Below, piece by piece: positions 50,866 through 59,078 of a DNA stretch of 64,000 bases. Location: contig JBELML010000016.1 of assembly GCA_042095835.1 (NCBI GenBank), positions 10,469 to 74,468 on the forward strand. The letters run 5' to 3'. A program made the position numbers and the translations under genes. Below the pieces are notes generated by a model, which made no database searches, was not told where the DNA came from, and saw only the letters and a list, made by a program, of their open reading frames with translations. Every line of letters starts with the position of its first letter. Positions within the stretch are counted from its first letter, which is position 1. This DNA is from DATFKA01 sp042095835. Lineage in GTDB: Bacteria > Bacteroidota > Bacteroidia > Chitinophagales > Saprospiraceae.

Positions 50866-51702
50866 ATGACAGGTATGGCTACCAAGAAAAGCGAAGAGAT
50901 CAGGAATCCAACTAAGGAAAAAATCCACGAAATTATTTTTGAAGCGGATACCCCAGCGGGAAAAACGTTCGATATCATTCTGCTAGTGGCAATTGTAGCG
51001 AGTTTAGCGGTAGTAATCATTGAGAGTGTAGATTCCATCAGCAATCGGTATATTGACTTCTTTATTTGGGCCGAAGTGTTTTTTACTATTTTATTTACAC
51101 TAGAATATGCCCTCCGCATTTATTGCGTTTATAGACCTTGGAAATACATTTTCAGCTTTTTCGGCATCATTGATTTCTTAGCCATTTTACCCGGCTATCT
51201 TAGTTTGGTCATCAGTGGCTCGCAGTACTTATTGGTGATCCGAGGACTGAGACTTATCCGTGTTTTCAGAATTTTCAAGCTTGGCCACTTTCTCAATGAA
51301 GGAGAAGTCATCATTAATGCGCTGCGGGCAAGCCGAGCGAAGATAACCGTCTTCTTGACCTTTATCACCATCAATACGGTCATCATTGGCGCCATGATGT
51401 ACTTGGTAGAGGGTGGAAGCAATGATTCCTTTTCCAGTATACCGCGAGGCATCTATTGGGCAATTGTGACGCTGACTACCGTAGGCTATGGCGATATCAC
51501 TCCAGTGACGCCAATTGGCCAGTTTCTCTCTGCTCTAGTAATGATTTTGGGTTATGCAGTCCTAGCTGTACCGACGGGTATCGTTTCGGCCGAGATGATC
51601 AACGAGAACCGTAAAAACAACACCCAAGCTTGCCGTTATTGTGGTAGTGAAGGGCACGATGATGATGCTGTGCACTGTAAGTATTGCGGAGAACAGCTAT
51701 AG
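50866..51702 (+). CDS. Voltage-gated-type potassium channel with C-terminal zinc ribbon
   Basis: 278 residues with six membrane helices (about 35-240). S4 is LLVIRGLRLIRVFRIFKLGHF, with arginines at three-residue intervals. The pore loop has the selectivity filter TLTTVGYGDITP (near 205). The tail is unusual: after VSAEMINENRKNN comes CRYCGSEGHDDDAVHCKYCGEQL, two CxxC pairs forming a zinc ribbon. A cytosolic metal or redox sensor module is a possible role. The gene is convergent with modC, 10 bp apart. The ATG at 50866 is used; a second lies at 50875. Confidence 0.93.
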   Translation: MTGMATKKSEEIRNPTKEKIHEIIFEADTPAGKTFDIILLVAIVASLAVVIIESVDSISNRYIDFFIWAEVFFTILFTLEYALRIYCVYRPWKYIFSFFGIIDFLAILPGYLSLVISGSQYLLVIRGLRLIRVFRIFKLGHFLNEGEVIINALRASRAKITVFLTFITINTVIIGAMMYLVEGGSNDSFSSIPRGIYWAIVTLTTVGYGDITPVTPIGQFLSALVMILGYAVLAVPTGIVSAEMINENRKNNTQACRYCGSEGHDDDAVHCKYCGEQL

Positions 51703-51712
51703 AATTTCTCAT

Positions 51713-52540
51713 TCAAAAGTTACCGATCTCTACTCGGTCACCAAGAGACCAATTGGGCAATTTGGAGAGGCTTAATTCCATCTCCTTTCCCTCTACGACC
51801 AGCAGCACACTAAAGCCGTCTTCTACCTTTTGAATAGCCTTGATCTGGCCTATAATCTTAGTAGAAAAAGAAGGTAAGATTTGCTCTGGTTTTCCTTGGT
51901 CTATGACTTTTCCAGACTCAAGCCGCAGGACCTGATCAGCCATTTTATACAAATCATTTTCATCGTGCGTAACTAAAATGGTAGTTAACTGCAGCTGTTG
52001 GTGTATCTCCAGCATAAAAGTCTGCAAGCGTCTACGCAAGGCGGAGTCCAGTGCCGTAAAGGGTTCGTCTAATAATAAAATTTGAGGCTCTTGTACAAGG
52101 GCCCGAGCTAAAGCAACTCTTTGTCGTTGACCGCCAGATAAACGCTGCGGGTACTGCTGACGGAGGTCTCCAATTTCCATCATTTCTAGCAACTCATCGA
52201 CCCTAGATTGCCCCTGATTGGGAGACAAGGCAAACTTTAGATTCCGCTCAACCGTCATATTGGGGAAAAGCGCATAGTCTTGAAAGAGGTAGCCTATTTT
52301 TCTAGCCTGAGGCTTGAGCCAAATCTTCTGCGCCGTATCTAACCATACCTGACCATCGACGATTATCTTCCCTTCTTGGGGTTGAAAAAGGCCTGCAAGG
52401 GTTCTCAGTATCGTTGTTTTACCTGCTCCAGAAGGACCATAAAGGCCCAATAATTGTTGCCCTGGAATTTGAAGGTCTATTTCCAAATCCATAATACCTT
52501 CTGCCGACTGAAGTGGATGTTGGACCTGCATCCTAATCAT
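51713..52540 (-). CDS. modC: Molybdate ABC transporter, ATP-binding protein
   Basis: 275 residues. It has Walker A GPSGAGKT (near 36), the Q-loop in FQDYALFPNMTVERNL, signature LSGGQRQRVALARAL (near 135), Walker B ILLLDEPFTALD and the switch VTHDE. A short C-terminal beta domain (about 225-275, GQIKAIQKVEDGFSVLLVVEGKEMELSL) replaces the full molybdate-binding Mop domain of about 350-residue ModC proteins. It energises uptake of molybdate or tungstate. The start overlaps the modB stop by 4 bp (ATGA), so translation is coupled. Confidence 0.88.
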   Translation of the reverse strand: MIRMQVQHPLQSAEGIMDLEIDLQIPGQQLLGLYGPSGAGKTTILRTLAGLFQPQEGKIIVDGQVWLDTAQKIWLKPQARKIGYLFQDYALFPNMTVERNLKFALSPNQGQSRVDELLEMMEIGDLRQQYPQRLSGGQRQRVALARALVQEPQILLLDEPFTALDSALRRRLQTFMLEIHQQLQLTTILVTHDENDLYKMADQVLRLESGKVIDQGKPEQILPSFSTKIIGQIKAIQKVEDGFSVLLVVEGKEMELSLSKLPNWSLGDRVEIGNF

Positions 52541-53211
52541 GTAGTCCAGGTTTTAACCCTTCGACCATTGACCAAATAAACCGATAATAAAATCAGAAAG
52601 GTGATGACAAATAAAATCAAAGAATAGGCATTGGCCGCTGTATAATTGAGCGCTTCTACCTCGTCGTAAACGGCAATAGAAGCCACTCGAGTGAGGCCAG
52701 GAATATTCCCACCAATCATCAATACAACGCCGAACTCCCCAATGGTATGTGCAAAAGACAGTACTATACCTGTCAATAAAGATGGTCGAATATTGGGTAA
52801 TAAAACATACCACAAGGTTTGCCAACGAGACTTCCCCAGTAAATAGGATGCTTCCTTTAGAGAGGGAGCCAAGTGATTAAAACCTGATTGTATAGGTTGG
52901 ACCATAAAGGGGAGGCTATAGATAACCGAAGCGACTACCAGCCCCTCAAAGGAAAACAATAATCGTATACCCAGCACTTCTTCTAGCCAGCCGCCGAAGC
53001 CATTGTTCGGACTAAAGGCAATCAGCAAATAAAAGCCCAAAACTGTAGGTGGCAACACCAGCGGCATACTTACCAGTGCCTCAATAACCGCCTTCCAGCG
53101 ATAGCGGCTGTAGGCTAGCCAATAGGCCAAAGGTATCCCCAAAAAACACAAGATGAAGGTCGTCACCAGTGCCAGTTGAAAAGTGAGCAATAAAGGCTGA
53201 AAATTGATCAT
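52537..53211 (-). CDS. modB: Molybdate ABC transporter, permease
   Basis: A 224-residue inner-membrane permease with five to six helices. The family EAA-type loop reads EASYLLGKSRWQTLWYVLLPNIRPSLLTGIVLSFAHTIGEFGVVLMIGG. PLVLPPTVLGFYLL at about 50 is typical of ModB. It pairs with ModA and ModC, follows modA by 17 bp and overlaps modC by 4 bp. Confidence 0.93.
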   Translation of the reverse strand: MINFQPLLLTFQLALVTTFILCFLGIPLAYWLAYSRYRWKAVIEALVSMPLVLPPTVLGFYLLIAFSPNNGFGGWLEEVLGIRLLFSFEGLVVASVIYSLPFMVQPIQSGFNHLAPSLKEASYLLGKSRWQTLWYVLLPNIRPSLLTGIVLSFAHTIGEFGVVLMIGGNIPGLTRVASIAVYDEVEALNYTAANAYSLILFVITFLILLSVYLVNGRRVKTWTT

Positions 53212-53228
53212 TTTATTGAATTCAATAC

Positions 53229-53993
53229 CTATTCGATGAGGTATCCATAGGCTTGCAACAAGCTCCTCCCGGTATCCGAAAAAAGAAAATCATAGAAAGC
53301 TTTAGCATATGGATGCATCTCTTCTCTTTTGACCAAGACCACGCCTTGAGCAATAGGCTCATACAGCCGGTCATCTACTTCTATCCAACTTCCTTGTCCT
53401 GCTAGCTGCTCAGACAATACGGCCGATTTGGCAGTAAACCCAAGGTCGGCGGCACCAGAACTGATAAATTGATTCACCTGTGCGATACTTTCCCCGTACA
53501 CTATTTTATCAGCTGCTATTAAACTATCCTGCAATCCATAAGCGACTAGCACTTGTTCGGCGGCACGTCCATAAGGTGCTATTTTAGGATTAGCTATAGC
53601 AATTTTCTTGATCTCCCCAGAATTTAGCAGGCTAGGTGATGGGATAATGCCCAATCGATTACTCCACATCACCAACTTCCCATAAGCATAAACTTGTGGT
53701 GCTGCCGTTGTGAATCCTTTCTCATACAAATCTAAGGGATAAGCCATATCCGCAGATACAAAAACGTCGAATGGCGCACCTTGCTGAATTTGTGCATTCA
53801 ACTTACCCGAGCTGCTTACATTCAAAAAGCAATCGATGCCTGTATCTTCCATGAACATATACGTAAGATCTTCCATGAAATATTGCATATTCGCCGCTGT
53901 GGCAATGGTCAAGGTACTAGGTACTTCCCTGGCACAAGAAAAGATCAGTAGTATTGAAAATAAAAAAGGATATACAATTTTCATTCTTCTCAT
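53229..53993 (-). CDS. modA: Molybdate ABC transporter, substrate-binding lipoprotein
   Basis: 254 residues; the lipoprotein signal is YPFLFSILLIFSC (lipid Cys20). The ModA domain shows LTIATAANMQYFMEDLTYMF, VSSSGKLNAQIQQGAPFDVFVSADMAYPLDLYEKG, IAIANPKIAPYGRAAEQVL and VLVKREEMHPYAKAFYDFLFSDTGRSLLQAYGY. The Ser/Gly oxyanion-site residues are in place. It captures molybdate or tungstate for ModBC. I see no molybdenum-cofactor riboswitch upstream. The 13-bp word shared with the ComEA-like gene lies 54 bp before the start. Confidence 0.93.
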   Translation of the reverse strand: MRRMKIVYPFLFSILLIFSCAREVPSTLTIATAANMQYFMEDLTYMFMEDTGIDCFLNVSSSGKLNAQIQQGAPFDVFVSADMAYPLDLYEKGFTTAAPQVYAYGKLVMWSNRLGIIPSPSLLNSGEIKKIAIANPKIAPYGRAAEQVLVAYGLQDSLIAADKIVYGESIAQVNQFISSGAADLGFTAKSAVLSEQLAGQGSWIEVDDRLYEPIAQGVVLVKREEMHPYAKAFYDFLFSDTGRSLLQAYGYLIE

Positions 53994-54046
53994 AAAACAC
54001 CTATTACAATAATAAACCTACGGACAAAGTAATCAGAAATCCTTGT

Positions 54047-54059
54047 CAATAGGCGCTAT
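54047..54059 (-). promoter_or_regulatory. Shared 13-bp word upstream of modA
   Basis: CAATAGGCGCTAT, identical to 37157-37169. On the minus strand it is preceded by ATAGCGCC and followed by TTGACAAGG. Confidence 0.25.
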
Positions 54060-54076
54060 CTATACCTCTATATCAT

Positions 54077-54137
54077 AGAAGCTGTTTAAAGTTTCCTTAT
54101 TAGGCTATCAAAAACATCTTTTAAGGCTACTCTTCGC
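54077..54137. repeat. Half of an intergenic hairpin element, family D copy 2
   Basis: AGAAGCTGTTTAAAGTTTCC, then CTATCAAAAACATCTTTTAA, then GGCTACTCTTCG matches the left arm of the element at 43268 closely for about 60 bp. It then stops 7 bp before the DUF819 stop codon. The inner hairpin and right arm are missing. Confidence 0.72.
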
Positions 54138-54144
54138 CATGCTC

Positions 54145-55305
54145 TTACATCAACAAGCCTACCACCCAGAAGCCCAAAAAGGTACCGATCGCATTCCCCA
54201 AAGACCCAATAAGGATAGCCGGTAATACCAGATCAGAGCGCCCCATACTTCTGGCAAGCGCCAAAGCCGACGTACCTCCACCGACATTCGCTTGTGAGGC
54301 TACTGCTGCCATCTGTAAATCGAGCTTAAAAAGCCAAGCCCCAGAAAAAAGAACCACCCCGTGGATAGTCAGTGCAATGAGAATCATCAAGGCGATATAA
54401 ATCCCCAAGGATCCAGCTGCTCCCAATGCTGCGACATCACAAAAGGCTCCTATCACCGCTAAAAACAAGTAGACGGCAAACATACCTAACAATTGCGCTC
54501 CTTTCAGTCGCTTAGTGATAGGTAGCTGAGCTACCAGCAAAGCTATAATCGTGATGATGATGATACTAGGGACTGGCAATCCAGCTTCACCCAGCAAATC
54601 ACTTGTCCATTCTGAAAACCACAAAGCACCTGCCCCCATCGCCAACATGAGACCTAAATCCATAGGATGCATTGTTTCGGTATCTTGTTCGATGCCTAAA
54701 TCGGGTCCGGCTTCTTGTTGCTCTTTGCTCAGCTGTACCGGCCAAAACTTCATCAACAACTTCGGTATAAGAATAGAAAGCACCATCCAAATCGTTGTAA
54801 AAATGTTGTCCACAACAATAGCCGTACCATACAAGGCTCCATCTTTGTAGACTTCATAGTTGAGCGCTACGGCATTAAAGTTGACACTACCTCCTGTGTA
54901 GGTTCCTACAAACATACCTCCTAATACCGCAAAATTATCTCCAAAACGCTCCGCTCCGCCCAATAGTTGAATCCCTAGAACCACGCCTAAAGTGGTGGCC
55001 AATGAACCCAGCAAAAACAGACCAATGATCGGCAAACCTGCTTTTAAGATGTCACGCAAATTCACGCCCAATAGCAGCCAAAAAATAGAAATGGGTGCCA
55101 AATATTTGAATATACCATCATAAATATAAACGGGATCATCAGCAGGCGAACCAGCAGGAATCAACCCGATATTGGCTAGTATCGCCGTCAATAAGATCAC
55201 CAATAAAGCTGTACCCAAATACTTCATCCAAGTGCTACGTACCAACCATTCACAAGCCATCACTAAAAGACAAAGTACCGTAAAAACAAATAAACTATCA
55301 TTCAT
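54145..55305 (-). CDS. DUF819 family membrane protein
   Basis: 386 residues from the ATG at 55305 (MNDSLFVFTVLCLLVMACEWLV). An earlier in-frame start at 55368 would overlap the promoter region of the divergent gene. There are about ten membrane helices. Typical DUF819 (YjcL-like) stretches are YLAPISIFWLLLGVNLRDIL, GGMFVGTYTGGSVNFNAVAL and VASQANVGGGTSALALARSMGRSDLVLPAILIGSLGNAIGTFLGFWVVGLLM. The repeated glycine-rich re-entrant segments suggest an ion-coupled transporter. Substrate unknown. A truncated family D repeat lies directly after the stop. Confidence 0.88.
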   Translation of the reverse strand: MNDSLFVFTVLCLLVMACEWLVRSTWMKYLGTALLVILLTAILANIGLIPAGSPADDPVYIYDGIFKYLAPISIFWLLLGVNLRDILKAGLPIIGLFLLGSLATTLGVVLGIQLLGGAERFGDNFAVLGGMFVGTYTGGSVNFNAVALNYEVYKDGALYGTAIVVDNIFTTIWMVLSILIPKLLMKFWPVQLSKEQQEAGPDLGIEQDTETMHPMDLGLMLAMGAGALWFSEWTSDLLGEAGLPVPSIIIITIIALLVAQLPITKRLKGAQLLGMFAVYLFLAVIGAFCDVAALGAAGSLGIYIALMILIALTIHGVVLFSGAWLFKLDLQMAAVASQANVGGGTSALALARSMGRSDLVLPAILIGSLGNAIGTFLGFWVVGLLM

Positions 55306-55429
55306 GGAATAAAGATAAAAGTATTTTGCTAGGCTTGACCAAACGCAGGACCCTCCATTTGCTAACAACTATGAAAAAGAAGGAATATCTAAACAATATC
55401 CTCCCATAATCTCGTATTTTCCCTGCACA

Positions 55430-56671
55430 ATGAAAAACCTTATGCATAAGTCTATCCTATATCTGCTATTCAGCACTACTCTAATCTTGGGTTGCCAGTC
55501 TAATGAGCAAACCTTTGATCCTATTAAATTGGAAGCGATCCCTTTGGAATCAACCAATAGTGGCATGCCCAATCTATTTACCAATTCAGCGGGAGATCTC
55601 TATTTGAGCTGGATTGAAAAAGTAGAGGATTCTTTAGCCGTCTTACAATACGCCCAGCTGAATAATGGGCAGTGGTCTAGCCCTCAGATCATCGCAAAAG
55701 GTACCAATTGGTTTGTCAATTGGGCCGATTTCCCATCGATGGCTCAATTCCCTAATACGAAACAATTGATGGGGCATTGGTTGCAAAAAAGGGCGGAAGG
55801 AACCTATGATTACGATGTACACCTATCTATCTCTGAGCCTAGTGGCGCTAAGTGGAACCCTTCTTTTATCCCGCACCGCGATAGCATCGCTGCCGAGCAT
55901 GGGTTTGTCACTTTAGCGCCCTTAGCCAATGGAAATATTCAGGCGGTATGGTTAGATGGAAGAAATACAAAAGCTGGAGCAGATAGCCATGAGCATGGCC
56001 ACGGCGGCGCTATGACTTTACGCACTGCCGAAGTAGACTCAGAGGGCAGATTACACGAAGAATATGAATTGGATGCTAGAGTCTGTGATTGTTGCCAGAC
56101 CGATGCAGCTTTGAGTGCAGCCGGGCAAATTGTCGTGTACAGAGATCGCTCTCCTAGTGAAATTCGAGATATTGCATTAGTAAGAAAGGTTGACGAGCGC
56201 TGGCTTTCGCCCCAAATCATCGGACAAGATCAATGGCAGATCAATGGCTGCCCCGTAAATGGCCCCGCTATTGCTGCTAACAATAAAAAGGTAGCCGTTG
56301 CTTGGTTCACTATGGCCAACGATACACCTAAAGTCCAAGTAGCACTATCTATAGATAATGCTGCTACCTTCAGTAAGGTCTTAAACCTAACAGCTAATGA
56401 CCCCATTGGTCGTGTTGACATCCTCTTCATAGACGAGGAGCATCTGGCCATTTCCTGGATTGATGGTACGGAAGAGGGCGCTAATATTCAAGTCACTATC
56501 CTCAACATGAAAGGCGAGGTTTTACAACAACAGACAGTCGCAGCGATTGATCCATCGAGGAAAAGTGGGTTTCCCATCTTAGAGCAAGGCACCGAAGGAA
56601 TCGTTTTGGCCTGGACTATGGTCAAAGAAGACCAATCAACCGAAGTAAAAACCGCATTTATAAGGAAGTAA
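55430..56671 (+). CDS. Sialidase-like beta-propeller lipoprotein
   Basis: 413 residues; the lipoprotein signal is SILYLLFSTTLILGC (lipid Cys22). The remainder has propeller-like blades: LYLSWIEKVEDSLAVLQYAQL, DVHLSISEPSGAKWNPSF, VQVALSIDNAATFSKVLNL and LAISWIDGTEEGANIQVTIL. A conserved-looking cysteine cluster DARVCDCCQTDAALSA at about 205-220 and a His-rich loop DSHEHGHGGAM nearby could bind a metal. Proteins of this build are usually annotated as exo-alpha-sialidase-like, but the classical FRIP/Asp-box set is not clear, so enzymatic activity is doubtful. Confidence 0.65.
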   Translation: MKNLMHKSILYLLFSTTLILGCQSNEQTFDPIKLEAIPLESTNSGMPNLFTNSAGDLYLSWIEKVEDSLAVLQYAQLNNGQWSSPQIIAKGTNWFVNWADFPSMAQFPNTKQLMGHWLQKRAEGTYDYDVHLSISEPSGAKWNPSFIPHRDSIAAEHGFVTLAPLANGNIQAVWLDGRNTKAGADSHEHGHGGAMTLRTAEVDSEGRLHEEYELDARVCDCCQTDAALSAAGQIVVYRDRSPSEIRDIALVRKVDERWLSPQIIGQDQWQINGCPVNGPAIAANNKKVAVAWFTMANDTPKVQVALSIDNAATFSKVLNLTANDPIGRVDILFIDEEHLAISWIDGTEEGANIQVTILNMKGEVLQQQTVAAIDPSRKSGFPILEQGTEGIVLAWTMVKEDQSTEVKTAFIRK

Positions 56672-57058
56672 GGATTTAACTTTTATTTCAGACTATTTAT
56701 CCAACAAGTCCTCTTATTGTCACGTTCAGTAAGCACCATGAACATTCAATAATCCCAAACAAATACGATGTTGACAATATTTGTAATTGCAAGTCTTTGC
56801 AAGCTCCTAAACGAATGGAGAAAAAAGGAAGTTGTTTAAAAAATGTAGCTATAGTAACGATCAAAAAATATTACCAAACGCTTTTTAGCAATATTTTGCA
56901 CAATCGCGAAAAACCCTTAACTTTCCTCCATTACACGAAAGTATCTTCATCCTATCTACAAGTCTAACAACTAGTTCGCTATCGCCCCAAACTCGTTACT
57001 ACCATTCACCCTTCCATTTTAGCGATTACTCTTTATTACCTTAGGTAAACAACAACTT
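56672..57058. other. Intergenic region with possible repeat fragments
   Basis: At 56830-56872 the words GAAGTTGTTTAAA (family D end) and AGTAACGATCAAAAA (family A end, as in the copy at 4501) occur side by side. This suggests remnants of two elements. The rest should contain the promoter of the TPR-HTH gene. No gene is seen. Confidence 0.35.
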
Positions 57059-58954
57059 ATGACAAGCCCAATTCGTCTGCTCTGTGTACTAATCAGCCTA
57101 GCTCCCTGTCTACTATTCTCACAAAATATAGACAGCCTCATTCGGCAATTGCCCAAGATGGAAGAGAACCACGACAAGGTGGTCAGTTATTACCAAATCT
57201 ATGGTCACTTTTTATATACCGCACCCGATTCTGCGGAATACTATTTAGAAAAAGGAGAGACTTTATCCTTTAAGATTGATGATCGACAGGGTATCGTATT
57301 AGCCTATGACAAAAGAGCTGGTTTGGCGATGAATCGTTCGAACTATGACCTAGCTTTTGTGTACTTGAGAAAAGCCGATAGCCTACTTCAGCAAATGGAT
57401 TGGCCCAGAGAGCAGGCGATTATCTATGGCAACTTTGCAGGTTGTTATAAAGATATTGGGCAATTAGATTCTGCTTTGGCCTGGAACGAGAAATTCATTC
57501 AATTGGCGGCTTCTATTGACAATCAAGGCTTTGTTGCTTATGGCAAAACCATAGCTGGAGATATCTACCAAATTAAAGGCCAACAAGCATTAGCAGGTAG
57601 AAACTATCTAGAAGCCGTACGCGTCTACGAGCAAGTTCAAGATACCGTCCGACTAGCCGATGCGCTGCGGGCTTTAGGCGTTTCTCAAATCTACTATGGC
57701 AGCTATACCGATGGCTACGAAAACTTGGACAAAGCTATTGCTATTTATAAAAAATCAGAAGACTACTACTACCTCTCACAAGCCTATAGAGATGTCGCAG
57801 GAGGATATTTTTTCCAAGAAAAATATCCAGAAGCCACCGATTACAATAATCAATCCCTGGCACTATGCACCCAGATTGAAGATATTTATGGAGAGGCTCA
57901 ATCGCTCAAAAGTTTGGCTAAAATCCAGGTAAAACAAAAGCAATTAGATACCGCCTTGCAGACTAGCTTAAAAGCATTAGAACTTTATGAGGCCATCGAC
58001 AATCCTATTGAGCTGGCAGGAGTCCAACGCCAGTTAGGCGAAATTTATTTCTTACAAAAGCGCTATGATCTATCCTTAAATGCTTACCAAACAGCAGAAA
58101 GCAAGATCGACATCAGCGAGGTCCCTCCAGTACTCCACGACATCTATAAGGGGCTCTACCAACTATACGACGCCACTGGTGAGGCACCCAAAGCGCTGGA
58201 AGCCTTTGAAAAGTATACGGTCCTTTCGGATAGTATTTATTCGGTTGAGAAAGCTGCCCAATTAGAAGAACTTCAATTGATCTATAATGTCGAGAAGAAA
58301 GACCAAGAAATCAAAATCTTAACCCAGGACCTAACCCTGAGTAGCCTGCGGCGGCAATTGCTCTCCTTAGCATTAATTGGCCTAGCCATAATCGCTGGTT
58401 TGATTTTTTACGGCCAATATACTCGCCGAAAAAAAGAGAAGGCTATAGCTTTTGAAAGAAGCCAAAGACAAAAAGCAGAATTGGAGAAAGAACAGATCGA
58501 AAAAGCTCAAATTGAAAGAGAATTGACCGCCCAAGTACTACAGCTTTGTAGAAAAAACGAACTCTTACTCAATGTAAAAGAAGAGGTGGAATCTTTGTCA
58601 AAATCAAAAGAGGTTAATCAAGAACAAGCCGTCAGAAGATTGAGTCGAACCATTTCCAGGAACTTGGAATCGGACCAAGATTGGCAACAATTCCTCTCTA
58701 CCTTCGAGCGCGTGCATCCCGACTTTCTCAATCAACTCAACCAGGAAAATCAAAAACTAAGTCCAGCCGAGCAACGCTTAGCTTGCCTATTGAGGATGAA
58801 TCTCTCCAGTAAAGAAATCGCTACCATGCTCAGTATTTCCGATGAAGGCGTCAAAAAGGCACGCTATCGCCTGCGCAAAAAACTGGGCTTAAATAGTGAA
58901 GTTAACCTACAAAAACACCTACTACATTATCGCCAAAAAGAATTAGTTTATTGA
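57059..58954 (+). CDS. TPR signalling protein with LuxR-like HTH output domain
   Basis: 631 residues. The signal peptide is TSPIRLLCVLISLAPCLLFSQ. Tetratricopeptide repeats fill about 30-390 (for example LADALRALGVSQIYYGSYTDGYENLDKAIAIYKKS). One membrane helix follows near 435-455 (LLSLALIGLAIIAGLIFYGQY), then a cytoplasmic coiled coil (about 460-530). The C-terminal helix-turn-helix is LSPAEQRLACLLRMNLSSKEIATMLSISDEGVKKARYRLRKKLGL (about 570-615). This makes a one-component transmembrane regulator with a periplasmic sensor, common in Bacteroidota. It directly precedes a giant surface protein gene (124-bp gap), which may be a target. Confidence 0.88.
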   Translation: MTSPIRLLCVLISLAPCLLFSQNIDSLIRQLPKMEENHDKVVSYYQIYGHFLYTAPDSAEYYLEKGETLSFKIDDRQGIVLAYDKRAGLAMNRSNYDLAFVYLRKADSLLQQMDWPREQAIIYGNFAGCYKDIGQLDSALAWNEKFIQLAASIDNQGFVAYGKTIAGDIYQIKGQQALAGRNYLEAVRVYEQVQDTVRLADALRALGVSQIYYGSYTDGYENLDKAIAIYKKSEDYYYLSQAYRDVAGGYFFQEKYPEATDYNNQSLALCTQIEDIYGEAQSLKSLAKIQVKQKQLDTALQTSLKALELYEAIDNPIELAGVQRQLGEIYFLQKRYDLSLNAYQTAESKIDISEVPPVLHDIYKGLYQLYDATGEAPKALEAFEKYTVLSDSIYSVEKAAQLEELQLIYNVEKKDQEIKILTQDLTLSSLRRQLLSLALIGLAIIAGLIFYGQYTRRKKEKAIAFERSQRQKAELEKEQIEKAQIERELTAQVLQLCRKNELLLNVKEEVESLSKSKEVNQEQAVRRLSRTISRNLESDQDWQQFLSTFERVHPDFLNQLNQENQKLSPAEQRLACLLRMNLSSKEIATMLSISDEGVKKARYRLRKKLGLNSEVNLQKHLLHYRQKELVY

Positions 58955-59078
58955 AAACCAATACCTTATGACACCTGTCCACCTTTTGTCCACCCTGTTT
59001 TTTTGACAAAGTGGCTCAACAGCGGCATATTTGAATTGAATCCAGAACACACATTCATTTTATCAAAACCGTTGTACC

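Noticed and set aside
53994..54076. Possible molybdenum-cofactor riboswitch before modA
   Set aside because: The gap is only about 80 bp before the repeat and shows none of the multi-stem conserved structure.
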